Assembly: GCF_030272615.1 (NCBI RefSeq)
Contig: NC_081408.1
Location: 762,592,673-762,656,672, forward strand
Direction: 5' to 3'
Source of the DNA: Cryptomeria japonica
Lineage: Eukaryota > Streptophyta > Pinopsida > Cupressales > Cupressaceae
DNA length: 64,000 nt
Positions 23,726 through 36,058 of the stretch are shown piece after piece. The stretch's first letter is position 1, and every line of letters begins with the position of its first letter. Below the pieces are notes generated by a model. That model saw only the letters and a list, made by a program, of their open reading frames with translations, was not told the DNA's origin and made no database searches. The position numbers and the translations under genes are program-made.

Positions 23726-24095
23726 TGTTAGAAACATGGTTGTTGCACTAAAAGATTGACTTGTTAATGCTCGATACAATCATGAGATTTAATGAATCCA
23801 TGAGAGGTGGTTAAGCCATGTTGCAAACCTAAGCATTGTCATACGTGCAACACAAGGAGACCAAGGGCGCACACCTTGCAACAATCCCCCTAGCACAAGC
23901 GGGGGATTTGAACCCATGACATAGGATCTAATACCACTTGTTGGCCCAAGGTTTGTCATTGTGCCAAAAGATTGACATATTAACACATGATACAAACACC
24001 AGAGATAAACAAACCATAAGAGGTAGTTAATCCATGTCGTGAATCCCCTAGGGTGGTGCTAAAGAACCAAGGGAATAAAGGCACCAACCTTCCAT
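23726..24095 (-). mobile_element. Second TRIM-like miniature element
   Basis: It has the same plan as the copy at 16210. A repeat starting TGTTAGAAACATGG (23726) and another starting TGTTGGCCCAAGG (23939) both contain 'aaaagattgac' and 'catgt'-ended blocks. The PBS-like sequence on the minus strand is TGGTATTAGATC (23925-23936), again two bases from the repeat start. Between them, minus-strand GGGTTCAAATCCC (about 23889-23901) matches a tRNA B-box/T-arm. This raises the alternative that the family is a tRNA-derived SINE. Confidence 0.5.
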
Positions 24096-24098
24096 CAT

Positions 24099-24547
24099 GT
24101 GGATTCAAACTATGCAAGTGATTTTGAAAGAAGAACATCTGCTAGAGTTTATGTGTTTACTTTATTTAGTGGTGCAATTAGTTGGATGAGTAAGCAACAA
24201 GTTGTGGTTTCTTTGTCCACTACTGAAGTTGAGTATATGGTAGCTACTCATGCCTATAAAGAAGCCATTTGTCTAAAGAGATTGTGTTAAAATATCAAAA
24301 TAAAAAAGTCGCAATTGAAGTTGATTGTGACAATCGGAGTGAAATTTGCCTAGCTAAGAACCCAACATTTCATGCTCGAACCAAGCACATTGTTGTTCAA
24401 TATCATTTTGTTAGAGATATGGTGAAGGATGATAGGATGAAGCTAGTAAAGGTAAAGACTATGATATATGTTGTAGATTCTTTATCTAAGGTTGTAAGCA
24501 CAAAGAAGTTCATATGGTGTTTGGAGTCTATGGGCCTTGACCCATAG
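24099..24547 (+). pseudogene. Ty1/copia RNase H, 3' end of pol
   Basis: Reads as the C-terminal RNase H of a copia polyprotein: AISWMSKQQVVVSLSTTEVE (catalytic Glu region), then EVDCDNRSEICLAKNPTF and HARTKHIVVQYHFVRDMV, ending SMGLDP. The first and second halves are in different frames, with a frameshift at about 24285. Upstream RT is missing because the miniature element adjoins directly. A PPT and LTR follow at 24606 onward. Confidence 0.85.
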
Positions 24548-24605
24548 TGATTAAACGATGATGTTGGAACCCCTCCCATCGTTATTGTGTTGGATGGTGT
24601 TCAAC

Positions 24606-24617
24606 AAGTGGGAGATT
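24606..24617 (+). other. Copia polypurine tract
   Basis: AAGTGGGAGAT lies immediately before the LTR start TGTTAGG at 24618. This is the usual form of a copia PPT downstream of RNase H. Confidence 0.6.
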
Positions 24618-25110
24618 TGTTAGGAAATAGTTTCTCAATGTTGTAATGATTAAAAGGTAGTGTTGATAAAAGGATATTATTTATACACAATGATGGGGGT
24701 TTGAGGATTGCCCTTGACTATCGAGGCTTTAAGGGTAATGCACTGACCACAAGGGTTCAAGGACAATGCCCCTAGAAAAAAAATTTAGGGTAAACTTATC
24801 ATTGTAAATCTTGACCATTTATCATTCAGTTATAGATCTAATAGTGGATATTTGGTATGCTTTGTTTATTCTAGAAGGCAACCCTATTTCATGAGGGCAT
24901 TGAATTATGACTCTGTATTATAATGTATCAAAGAGTTTGATAGCTATTGAGTTGTCTTTGGATCCTATTGGTGATAATCCTATGAGAAGCTATTATGCAA
25001 GTATATTGTAATCTGTTGTTGATTTTTGAATAATATATTGGCTAGCTTTTGGAGTGTGAGGTTTTTCTCTTGAAAGGTATGCATGTTATTTATGTTTATT
25101 TTAATTTAAA
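24618..25110 (+). repeat. Copia 3' LTR
   Basis: TGTTAGGAAATAG follows the PPT. The segment runs to about 25060-25110, where 'ggtttttctcttgaaagg' resembles the end of copia LTRs. The exact 3' edge is uncertain because no second LTR is seen. It contains a pair of phrases, 'gggtttgagg' and 'gggttcaagg', near 24710-24765. Confidence 0.55.
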
Positions 25111-25205
25111 GTTTTTGTAATTGTTGTAAAGATATGTAAAAAATTTGCATTACCCTCCTCCCAAGATTAGTGTAGGAAGTTGTCCCGCTACCTTAACTTC
25201 CTTTC

Positions 25206-25502
25206 ACATATTAAAATATCAGGATCAAGAATTAAATAGTGAGAATTGGTGCACCAACATATTTAAAAATGGGCCCAATCTAGGGGGGACTATAACTCCT
25301 AGCACCCTAGTCCACCTATAAAGGGGTGAAACAAAGGTGACACACGTGTACAGAGACCCAAATCACCATATGGTCAATATGGCATTAATTTTTCAATTTA
25401 AAGCTATAAATATGCTTGGAAAAGAGCGAGGAGGAGACATGCCAAGGAAGGGGCACAAAAAGGAGTGTAAAATTATAAGGGTTACAATTTGCAACACTAT
25501 AT
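25206..25502 (+). repeat. Dispersed direct repeat, copy 1 (LTR-like)
   Basis: Matches 30238-30708 over most of its length, with shared phrases 'caccaacatatttaaaaat', 'ccctagtccacc', 'gggtgaaacaaaggtg' and 'atgcttggaaaagagc', then 'aggaggagacatg' and 'aaaaaggagtgtaaaatt'. It is in the same orientation, about 5 kb apart. It may be one of two LTRs of a degraded element. Confidence 0.7.
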
Positions 25503-25547
25503 TTAGCCCCCATTTTAGTGCTCGATTATGAACTTACACTCATGGGT

Positions 25548-26505
<958 letters not shown>

Positions 26506-26634
26506 GTACAACCTGAGTTGGCCTAGTGGTGGAGAACTTGTGCTCTTGAAAGAGAGGTCACAAGTTCAAATCTCATAAGGGGTAGGGTACGTACACCTTA
26601 TCGGCTTCGGCCAATTACCCATCAAAAAAAAAAA
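26506..26634 (+). mobile_element. tRNA-derived SINE with 10-bp TSD
   Basis: About 129 bp starts GTACAACCTGAG, with an A-box-like TGGCCTAGTGG (26519-26529) and a B-box-like AGTTCAAATCTC (about 26563-26574). A short body 'tcggcttcggccaattacc' and an A-run tail follow. TTAAAAATAT flanks it exactly at 26496-26505 and 26635-26644. Box spacing and the A tail fit a RNA polymerase III-transcribed SINE. There is no RNA secondary structure of a functional tRNA, so it is not a tRNA gene. Confidence 0.7.
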
Positions 26635-26644
26635 TTAAAAATAT

Positions 26645-28360
26645 ATTACTAGATGAGAGAATCTTCTCCAAAAGTGTATAATTTTCTTTTTTGATATTCA
26701 TAAATTTAGTAGACAAAAGGTGACACCAAATGAAAACTACCAAATTCAGCTATGTTGGACTTTACAATATTATTACAAGAAAAATATACATCAAAATTTA
26801 AATTTATTTTTTTAACACTACATATATATGTCATCTATTTGGAAAATTAAACTCAGAAAAAAAGGAAAAAAGAAGAAGAGGTTCATTTTCATTTTGTTTG
26901 GTGACGCCGACTACAATCCCTAATTTTTAACATTTTTCAGCAATAAAAAATTTGTCTTTCAATATATAAAGAAAATGTCAATTTTTTATTTTAAAAAAAA
27001 TTAAAATAACAGACATAAATTTCATTAATATTCCTATATTTGATTAGTTTACATCATTTTGAAATTCAATTTATAAATGTCACTTTTATGCGGTCGAAGT
27101 TAAATTGTTTTAGTTGTGTTGGTCACTTCCTTTATAAAAGTGTGACACAACATTATGCTTTTACCCAAAGAGAGAGAACAAACATGGATTTCACTCACTA
27201 GCAAGTTGTGTTATGCTAGGTGATCTGTGGGAAAGCACGAATTCCACTAGACAATAAGGTGTGTTATGTTGTGTGATCCATGTGAAAAGAAAGGAGAATC
27301 AAATCAAGGTCTAGCAAGGTGTATTATGCTAGTTGACTCATCCTGAAAAAGAAAGATTACCAAACAAAACTCAGTGTTTACAATGAAATATACAACAAAA
27401 TGGGTATTACAGTGACACCAAGACAAGGATAACCAAATGAAACTTGTTGTTTGTAAGGACATTCTACTGTAAATTGGGTGTTGCAATGATACCAATATAA
27501 GCTAAGGATAACCAAAAGAAACACAATTTTTGTAAGGAAATCCTACTGCAAAATCGGTGCTACAATAACATCAAGATAAGGAGCAAGGAGGCCGCATATA
27601 TGCCCCCCTTAAGATGTCAACATAGTCATTTGTTGATATATTAAGGTAAAAAGAGAATATAACAAGGATAAAGACCCTCGTCACCAAGAAGATGTATCAT
27701 TTATGCAACAATGCACATACATTCCAAGCTACAAATAGTGTGCTTCCCTTTTAAGAAAGGAAGAGTTGTTGTAAAAGAGATATAGATAGAAACAAGTGTA
27801 AAGGGATCCTTTTGAGGGATACATTATTAGCAAAGGAGATGATACCTTTGTCCAAAGATATCTACCTCCAAGTGTAGATCTTTAAAAAAAATAACATCTT
27901 TAACCAAGGGGGAGAAAGGAGACCAAGGATGCACACCTTCCCTATTGCTAGGAAAGGAGACTTTTGATCAAGGATAACACACTTTCATACCAAGGAGAAA
28001 TAATTTATAACAACAAACACTTTCAAGAAAAGAAGAGGTTCTAATCAAGGATACGCACCTCCAAGAAAGGTTAAAATCTTCATGAAGCACAAATGATTCT
28101 ATATGAGAAAGGATATCCTCATAAAAAATGCAACTCAGCAAAGGAAAAGTGAATCCTTAGAGAAAGAGAAAAGACAGAAAACTATTCTTGCCCCCCTAAG
28201 TGTGGAGACAAAAATAACAAGACTATTATGTGCTATCCAAGTATGATCGCATATGAAATTGTACCACCATGAATGACAAAGAGACCCCAAAATGGAAAGC
28301 TAATAGTGTCACATAGTGAGGAGCAACATAATAGGGCCAAGGAGTGCTAATGCACTACTT
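26645..28360. other. No intact gene; degenerate element interior
   Basis: 27300-27560 carries three imperfect copies of a block with 'aggacattctactgtaaattgg' style wording (27365, 27448, 27530). At 27597-27612 and 28191-28205 the minus strand has G-rich runs (TTAAGGGGGGCAT, CTTAGGGGGGCAAG) like gypsy polypurine tracts. No pol motif is legible. Confidence 0.35.
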
Positions 28361-28732
28361 TCAAAATTGGATCTTAAAAAAGATCAACATTAGGTGTAGT
28401 TGAATAAGATCTCTATCATATAAATCTTGAACAAACTCTTTAAAATATTTACAAACAACAATAGAATGAGCATACCTATAATGAAGGAGACAATAAGTAC
28501 TACCATCAATAAACATCAAGTTTTTTGTGAATTTTATAGAAGAAAAACTAATAATTTTATCATGTTTAAGTTTCCAAAAGATTATCTTTGCTAAATCCAA
28601 ACAAGTATCAACATATATAGGATGGGCTTCTTGTGGGATAGGAGGACTAGATTGGGAAGAAGTATTCTTATCATCTAAAGACTCATCTTTACTCAATGTT
28701 ATATTAGGTGATATGTCATGAAGAAAATTCAT
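28361..28732 (-). pseudogene. Gypsy gag C-terminal fragment with degenerate zinc knuckle
   Basis: A 123-codon minus-strand frame includes YCLLHYRYAHSIVVC, i.e. C-x2-H-x4-H-x4-C spacing. It is followed by FKEFVQDLYDRDLIQL, the usual wording after the gag knuckle in Tat-like gypsy elements. The comparable position in the remnant at 3478-3774 reads FYEYHETK. The N-terminal half of the frame is Ser/Pro-rich and unrecognised. Confidence 0.5.
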
Positions 28733-30237
28733 AACATCATCTTGTCTTAAAACATGTTGATGGCTAAGATAAGTTCTTGGAGAATAAGGAGGATCTAAGA
28801 TGATAGAAGTAATAGGTAGTTGATTATTATCTTATTCCTCCTTCACCAAAGTACCCTTGTGAGATAAGGATTCATCCTTGTTTTTCAATGCTACATCTCC
28901 ATTGGAGAGATAATTAACAAAAGTGTTAACTATTTCCTCATGAATGAGAGATGCTCTGGGAGAAGTAAAGTGTGATTTATTTCAAGATCATCTCTAGGGT
29001 TATCAAAGGTTCCACTTGAAACATCCACTAAAGCTTTAATGTGACCCAAACATTCCATGAGCTTCTTTAAAAATATCATCATATAACAACATGAAATATG
29101 TATGGAAGCTTTAAGAAATGATTTAATGTAGGAAACATCTTTGAAACCCTCATATCTCAATGCAATATATTAAAGTGTTGTGAATGAATTCAAGGAGTAT
29201 GAAGTGCAAGAAGTCATTATCCAACATATGATTTGGATAAATATAACTAATAAATAATGTAATCACATGTGAAATAGAAAACCAATCAATTTTTGTAAAT
29301 TCCATATTGAAAAATTAGATTTGAAAACACCCAATCAAAAATATACAAAATATTAGAAGCATCGAGTTCAGCAAAATGTTAATGGTGAAAAATGGGATTC
29401 ACTAGTCTAGCTACCTAAACTATGAATCCAATCACCTTAAATCATTTAAGGAGATTCAATAGGCCCTACCTTAGACTTATTGAAAAGGGTTGGGCACTAC
29501 TGACTATTCTCCTTGTTTTAGTTGAATTGAACTAATAATGGAAATGGTGTGAATTAGGGGTAATGATATTAAATTGACAATGATCAGCATGAATAGATGG
29601 TTTCAGAGTAGATATGTAGACACGAAGTGTAGATCTGTAAATTAGAAGCAAAGAGGAACCTGTGTGTAAAATTTGAGCTCATAAATGTTGGATAATGTTG
29701 CTAGGTGACCTTATCCCAAAGTTATCAGATGCGGATATCGGAAACAGTTTCAAGATCAGCATGTTGCTTTAGTATCTCCCTAAAATTTTATCGAAAAAGT
29801 GTTAGACAATGTTGCTAGGCCACCATGTCTAGGTTTTCCTTAGTCAAACCCTAGGTTTGGAATTAACCCTTGATGAAATAAAGGAAAGGAAATTTGTAAA
29901 GTAAACTGTTAGATCCACAATATTATACCTCAAGCTTGATGTTGTTGATGATGGGAATTATGCAATGCTCTTTGAATAAGACCCACAAATGTTGATGCAA
30001 TAACATGGAATGACAAGACATAAAAGAATCAACCATAAAAGCATGCTTGCATGAAGATTTTTGCAATTTGTTGCTCCATAATACTCAAATCTGAAGAATA
30101 TTTGCTTTTGAATGATGTAGGATATGGTGGGATGAAATAATGTCTCCTTGATATATTATGATATGAAAATGATTAGAAAGATGCTCTTATATAGGGTTCC
30201 CAAGGTATTTCATAAATTAGGTTGACCTCCAATGATC
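28733..30237. other. Degenerate element interior; no gene seen
   Basis: A short minus-strand frame at 28930-29160 has no known motif. 29690-29830 repeats the phrase 'gttgctaggtgacc'/'gttgctaggccacc'. The region continues up to the second copy of the dispersed repeat, so it is probably the interior of the same element as 25.2-30.7 kb. Confidence 0.3.
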
Positions 30238-30708
30238 ATTTTAAAATATCAAGATTGAGAATCAACTAGTGGGAATCAATACACCAACATATTTAAAAAT
30301 GAGCCCAAACTAAGGGGACTATGGCACCTAGCGCCCTAGTCCACTAGAGCAAGGGTTCCTAGTGCCCTAGTCCACCCCAAAAAGGGTGAAACAAAGGTGG
30401 CACAGGTGTACACAAGCGAGCGCCCCAGTTCGCTGGAACAAGGGTTCCTAGTGCCCTAGTCCACCTAGCACCCTAGTCCACTAGAACAAGGGTTCCTAGT
30501 GCCCTAGTCCGCCCAATAAAGGGTGAAACAAAGGTGGCATAGGTGTACACAAGCTCTGGACAGAGACCCAAACCACCATATGGTCATATGACATCAGTTT
30601 TGCAATTCAAAGCCAGAAATATGCTTGGAAAAGAGCTAGGAGGAGACATGCTACAGCAAGGGCACAAAAAGGAGTGTAAAATTGTAAAGGGTTATAATTT
30701 ACAAAACT
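30238..30708 (+). repeat. Dispersed direct repeat, copy 2 with internal tandem units
   Basis: Homologous to 25206-25502, but with an expanded middle. The phrase 'aacaagggttcctagtgccc' plus 'tagtccac' is repeated about three times (30350-30510), interleaved with two copies of 'gggtgaaacaaaggtgg'. The extra 170 bp is accounted for by this tandem expansion. Confidence 0.7.
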
Positions 30709-31706
30709 AAAAAAATATTTTGATCTATATTAATATGAAGAGTAGACCTCTATTGAGGCGTGATGTAATGGTGTTTACAAATTCAATGAAAAAGTTTGTG
30801 TGTTAGAAATAGATTCTATTTGTTTTTGCATTTTGTGTTCCTTTATTGTCTGTGTTTTCAAGAACTCTTATCAACATTTTAGAAATGGGTAACTATTTTC
30901 TAACTCAACTTACTCCTTATAAGGGCAAAAAGTGCATACTCATCTCCTTTTGTCTTATTATTTGGTTCTAAGTTTTGATTAGAGTGATTTTTATGTTATA
31001 GGAAGTATATAAATGGTGTTTTTATTCAAGAGTATAAAATTTGAATCTTATTTAATTTATCTATATTATATTCTATTGATTTTTTTTCGCTATTAATTTC
31101 ATTTCTTCTTCTTTTTTTTAGGTGAGATTCATTATTAAAAAAAGTGATTTTGACTACTTCAACGCTCAAAAAAATGATACATTTGTTCTTAAAAATAAAA
31201 ATTCAGCATGAGTTTAACTTGACTTTCTTCATAACAATACCTAATTAACTATAATATCTAATATTTAAATGCATGTAAGGATAATAATATTAAAAAGTGT
31301 TTTGGGGGATGTTGGATTGTGAGGGTCAATTTCTCCTACCCAATCCACTTTCATAGATTGACTATATTGTCTTGGGTGAAAATTAATAGACAACATTCTA
31401 AACTTTGTAGATGATCTAGATGCATATTTGATTCTAATGTAGATGTGCTATTTTTAACCTTTAAAATTGAAATGTTTTAAGAATGATTTAACCTTTAAAT
31501 TTTAAGGATTGGAAATGAATCAAGAAAGCACGATTTGTGAAAATTCTAGTAATGCCTATGGAGATGATAAGATAATAGTGTTTGGGAATCAAGAAAATAA
31601 ATGTAGGTAAAATATTCAATGTATGTGTCTTTGCATTAAGAAAAATCAAAAATCTTTTCTTGTAGGCATTCAGTCTAAGAAAATCAATACACATTCTTAG
31701 CAATGC

Positions 31707-31894
31707 GGACATGTAAGTTAAAAATGAATGCAAATTACTCCCTAATAAATTACATACTAGCATAGATAATGGAGATTGCAAGGGACATCCTTCATAATGT
31801 GGACATGTAAGTTAAAAATGAATGCAAATTACTCCCCAACAAATTACATACAAGCATAGATAATGGAGATTGCAAGGGACATAAGAATGCTAAC
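31707..31894 (+). repeat. 94-bp tandem duplication
   Basis: 'ggacatgtaagttaaaaatg' at 31707 recurs at 31801, and the following 70 bases match with only a few changes ('ctccctaataaatt' versus 'ctccccaacaaatt'). Two copies only. Confidence 0.85.
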
Positions 31895-32913
31895 AAAAGG
31901 CTTCCTTAACTTCACAAACCCTCCATTTGCTAATAAAGAATAATCAATATTCTTTATTGATAACATACTTAAAAATATATGATATCATTTCTATCTTTAA
32001 AAAAAATTATGTAAAAGGTGGAGAGATATCATTCTCTAAGTGCTTATTTTTAGTAGAATTTTTTTTCAAGCAAATACAGATGATATCTCATTATGTCTTT
32101 CACAAGATTTTTTGAAATATAAATATGCTAGTTATTAATAACAACTTGATTTATTATTAGTACTATAAAAAATAACAAAATTTACATTATTATATTATAA
32201 AAAAATACCTAAGAATATTTAAATTTATAATTAAAGATAATATATTAAATTAATTTTTGAAATACTAAAACTAATTATATAATATTAGTGATATCAGTTT
32301 TCCACAATCAATAATATTGTAAATGTGTTGGTTTTAGATTTAGATTGAGTGTTTTTATTTGCATCAGTGTTTCGGATCACATTCTACAGTAAGATCACAA
32401 GAGTGATCGGATGATGCATATAAAAACATACAATCTAAATCCATAAACAGCACATTTACTATATAATATAAATTTTAAAAAAATAATAATAATTTTAAAA
32501 TATTCAAAAAGATGAATAAATACCACTGATTCTAAATTTATTTAATTATATGTTTTTAATAATTTTAACTAACATTTTTTAATGTTCCAAAATTTTGAAT
32601 ATAGAAAATTAAAAAATGTATATTTAAAAAAAAAATCTTACCAACATTTATATATCATAAAGAATGTACTTACCATACGTGAGCCTTCCCAAATATGATG
32701 TTAGAAAGACAATTTGGGAAAAACAGAGATATTTTTGAAAGAAATGTGGCAAAATTTGTGGGAGGATAAAAGCATTTAAAAATGGAACGGTGTTTACCTT
32801 TTCAACAGGAACCGGCGTTATCCGGTCACATTTCTAGCAATATATCTAGAAGTGACAGACATATAACACAATTTTAATTTCACTTCGTATGATAATAATA
32901 ATAATAAAATAAA

Positions 32914-33041
32914 AAATCTTATTTTCAATTTCATAAAACAATTTTTTTGAATTTTATTGAAGGCAACAAATCTCTATAAATCTTATTTTCAATTTCATAA
33001 AACAATTTGTTTTTGAATTTTATTCAAGGCAACAAATCTCT
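32914..33041 (+). repeat. 64-bp tandem duplication in the LBD upstream region
   Basis: 'aaatcttattttcaatttc' plus 'ataaaacaattt' and 'ggcaacaaatctctat' occurs at 32914 and again at 32978. It ends about 350 bp upstream of the LBD start codon, so it falls within the likely promoter. Confidence 0.85.
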
Positions 33042-33231
33042 ATCTGCCACAACTAATCAGCGCTGCAGGATTCTGCCCACAATCTGTCTGTCAGATGAAA
33101 AAGTTATGTTCAGAGATTCAAAAGTAACAAATTCAAAAAAAAAATTATGAAATGAATGTTTAAAGGCAATATACAAAATTTAAAAGAATGTATTTAATTC
33201 CAATTTTCACCAACCGACATCATCAATTCAA

Positions 33232-33239
33232 ATATAAAG
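33232..33239 (+). promoter_or_regulatory. Candidate TATA box of the LBD gene
   Basis: ATATAAAG, about 150 bp upstream of the ATG at 33389, would give a leader of roughly 120 nt. It is chosen over 'gtatatatg' at 33361, which is too close to the start codon. Confidence 0.35.
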
Positions 33240-33388
33240 CAGTGATTTGGCATATATTTCAGCTGCACAAATCTGCAAATTGTTTGCTCCATACATAAAC
33301 TTTTACCAGTTCTCTCTTTTCTACTTAATTTTTGTATCCTCTACATATTTGCTTGTGTGGGTATATATGAATGATTGAGATTTGAAGA

Positions 33389-34125
33389 ATGAGTAAGGAA
33401 GGAGCAGAGAGAAAGAAGAACAGTATATCACCATGTGCAGCCTGCAAACTGCTGAGGAGGAGGTGTGCAAAGGAGTGTGTATTTGCTCCATACTTTCCTT
33501 CTGATGATCCTCACAAATTTGCCACAGTGCATAGAGTGTTTGGAGCCAGCAATGTAAACAAAATGCTCAAGGTTCTGTTCCAACCATTTCAGAATCATAC
33601 AATTATTGAAGATCTTGCATGTGTTATTGTCAAATGGTGCTGATTTTCAGCATGAAAAGAGAAAAATTTGAACTTTTTTTCATGGTGGCTGTATTGCCTT
33701 GATTCTTTATTTTTCTTTTGTTTTCAGATTGTTTATAGATTATATGCTGTGTTGTATCAGTCTGATTAGGCAGATGTAAAGTTTAAACACCATTTTTGTA
33801 TCTTCTCTCATGTTGTCAAATATTGTTATGACAGGAGCTTCCAGTTCAGAACAGAGCTGATGCAGTTAGCAGCATGGTGTATGAAGCAAATGCAAGGATA
33901 AGAGATCCAGTATATGGATGTGTGGGCACAATTTTTTCTTTGCAGCAACAACTTTCAGTCTTGCAAGCCCAGTTGGCTCTTGCTCAGGCAGAGGCTGTGC
34001 AACTGAGAATGCATCACCCCAATTCTCATGTCTATGTCTCAAACTTCTTGGGAGGGCTTAAAGAAGACATTAGAGATGAGGATCAGAAGACCACTACGTG
34101 CCAACCTCTATGGACTTGCACTTAA
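33389..34125 (+). CDS. LBD: LOB-domain transcription factor (class I, LBD3/LBD4-like), two exons
   Basis: LOB-domain proteins are plant-specific nuclear DNA-binding regulators of organ boundaries and vascular/cambial growth. Exon 1 is 33389-33571 and exon 2 is 33835-34125. The intron 33572-33834 has AAG|gttctg and atgacag|GAG borders, phase 0. The protein is about 157 aa. Residues 14-35 hold the zinc-binding CX2CX6CX3C motif (CAACKLLRRRC...C). The GAS block follows (FATVHRVFGASNVNKML, then ELPVQNRADAVSS after the splice), and then DPVYGCVG. A leucine-zipper-like LQQQLSVLQAQLALAQAEA completes a class I architecture. The intron position after KML(K/Q) is the conserved one in the family. The C-terminus, QPLWTCT, resembles the terminal W-[ST]-C-T of Arabidopsis LBD4, supporting the LBD3/LBD4 subgroup. 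Without splicing, exon 1 would read into a short unrelated tail. The gene is intact and isolated among transposons. Orthology is by eye. Confidence 0.92.
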
Positions 34126-35030
34126 AAGCAACAACAAATCTTGAACATCATTTTCTTTCAGTCACTTGAATGTTACATTTATGATATAGCTTGTGATTGC
34201 CATGAGATGTCAAGATCAACCAACTTCTCCAAGGAAATACTTGTCTAGTTTCTTACATAGATAAAAAGTATAATCGAGTCTGTAACTTGCATAAGCTTGG
34301 CTTATAGATCTTTATATATGTTTCCTGTTGTAAGGTTTCTTAATCAAAAAACCTTGGATTTTATATTGGAATATTGTTTGCTTAAACTCAGGAGTATGAA
34401 ACCAGGCAACTCTTAATCATTTTGACTGTTTTATATGTTTCATATGATTGGATCTGCTTGTTGGCTTCCATTGAATGAGATTTATCTTGGTCTGTCCATT
34501 GCCTGTATCTTAGTAATCTTAACGTTTGAGATGTTTGTTGTTATTGTTTGCTTATTCTATTAGTCATAGTATATAGAATACTGCAGTTTGTATTCCGAGC
34601 AAATGCAAAAATGCTTAGTTTAACAGCTATTCTGAATGTTATGTAACAGAACATGATCTTTGAAGTGCGATGGCAGACGAGGTCTACAGATATCTATAAG
34701 CATTTAATTTTGATTTTTGAGATTACTACGATGCTGAGCATTAGAGGGCGATATGCTGGCTGCTTCCTTCCTTCTTCTTTTGAAACTGTAATCATAATTT
34801 TTGCAATATAAAAATTAATTAAAACAACTGAGTTAGTTTTGGCCACTAAGATAAATTAAATTGTTTTTATAAAAAAATATTTATATAAATTATAATAGGT
34901 TTTTTAAAATGTATTATAAAAAGAGATGATTTGAAATAGTCACATTGCTTTAAACATAAAAATAACAAAATTAAAGAAGAAAAAGCTATCAAACAATATT
35001 TTGAGTTATAGATCTCATAGTAGGTGGGTC
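34126..35030. other. 3' flank of the LBD gene; no other gene seen
   Basis: It presumably includes the LBD 3' UTR, with AT-rich poly(A)-signal-like runs such as 'ataaaaagtataat' near 34261. The remainder is AT-rich unique-looking sequence, with the string 'aaattaattaaaac' at about 34810. Confidence 0.4.
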
Positions 35031-35054
35031 ATGATCACATGCAAGTTACGCTTG

Positions 35055-35160
35055 GCATTAGGAGTGGGAATCAACAATACTATCATCATGAGATTGATCT
35101 TCAATAAGCATTAAGAGTGGGAATCAACAATACTATCATCATGAGCTTGATCTTCAATAG
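35055..35160 (+). repeat. 53-bp tandem duplication
   Basis: 'gcattaggagtgggaatcaa' with 'caatactatcatcatgag' at 35055 is repeated at 35108 with three or four changes. Two copies. Confidence 0.85.
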
Positions 35161-36058
35161 TTTGAAAATGAGGGGAGAAAATTTGCCATTATTTGGCCAT
35201 CTAAGATCTTTGCTACTACAACATTGGGGAGAAATTGGATGCTAGTGGGATTACTAAGGTCAGCCATAAACACTTGACCATAAGCTTTGCAAGTTAGTAT
35301 AGAGTATGGCAACCACCATGTCAATAACTTCACAAAGTGGATTTGTACCTACTGGTGGGAGGGGAGGTTAGTGGTTCTTTGAAAACCATACGAGGCACAT
35401 TCCCTTTGTGATCAAGAGGTACCTCGAGGTGGGCTACAAATTTTTTCACCTCATCCCATATTTTCCCATCCACTTATTTTCTTTTTGGGTCTTTTTCTTG
35501 ATCTAACACAAATTTTCCAATGCCTTCCAACCTTAGTTTAGTGGTATGCAACTAAGAAAGGAACCACTTTATAACATTATTATGGAGATTGTACTTTCTT
35601 GGAGTTTTTTCAATTTGTTAATAGTCCCAAATAATTTTAGCATTCAACAATCTGCTAAATATTAGGAGACTATGTGGGTTGGTAGAGTCACTATTTAAAA
35701 TATTGTATCGAGCAATTATGTGTCCTCCTCTTTGGGATTTTATCTTTGGTGCTTTGTAACATGAGGTTTTCCAAAGGATTTGGAGCTATAGACATGGAGA
35801 CATATGTATTTCAAGGGAATCATCAACCAAAATGGATTTTTCTTTATCACTTTTTTCAAAGGGAGTATGGATAAGGGGATTCATGGCAACTACTATAGGG
35901 TCTTCAATGAGGGACACTAATATCTTAACCACAGGGGTATAAATAGGTTCATCTTACACAAGAACTTTGAGTTGCTAAGGGGGTTTTAGTTTAGGCAAAC
36001 TCCTTTATAAAATAGGAGAGGATGATTGACCAATGATTTCTGGGGAATTAAAGTTAGT

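Larger units (their letters stand above)
30709..33229. other. AT-rich intergenic region upstream of the LBD gene
   Basis: No convincing ORF. It contains a 94-bp tandem duplication at 31707-31894 and a 64-bp tandem duplication at 32914-33041, described separately. The stretch 32100-32660 is more than 75% A+T by eye. Confidence 0.5.

Noticed and set aside
23889-23936. tRNA gene on the minus strand (B-box GGGTTCAAATCCC and TGGTATTAGATC)
   Set aside because: The spacing is too short for a tRNA body and no cloverleaf can be drawn; better explained as part of a miniature retroelement or SINE.
33389-33643. Single-exon 84-residue LOB protein
   Set aside because: The reading beyond 33571 is intronic; a GT-AG intron restores the conserved GAS block in exon 2.
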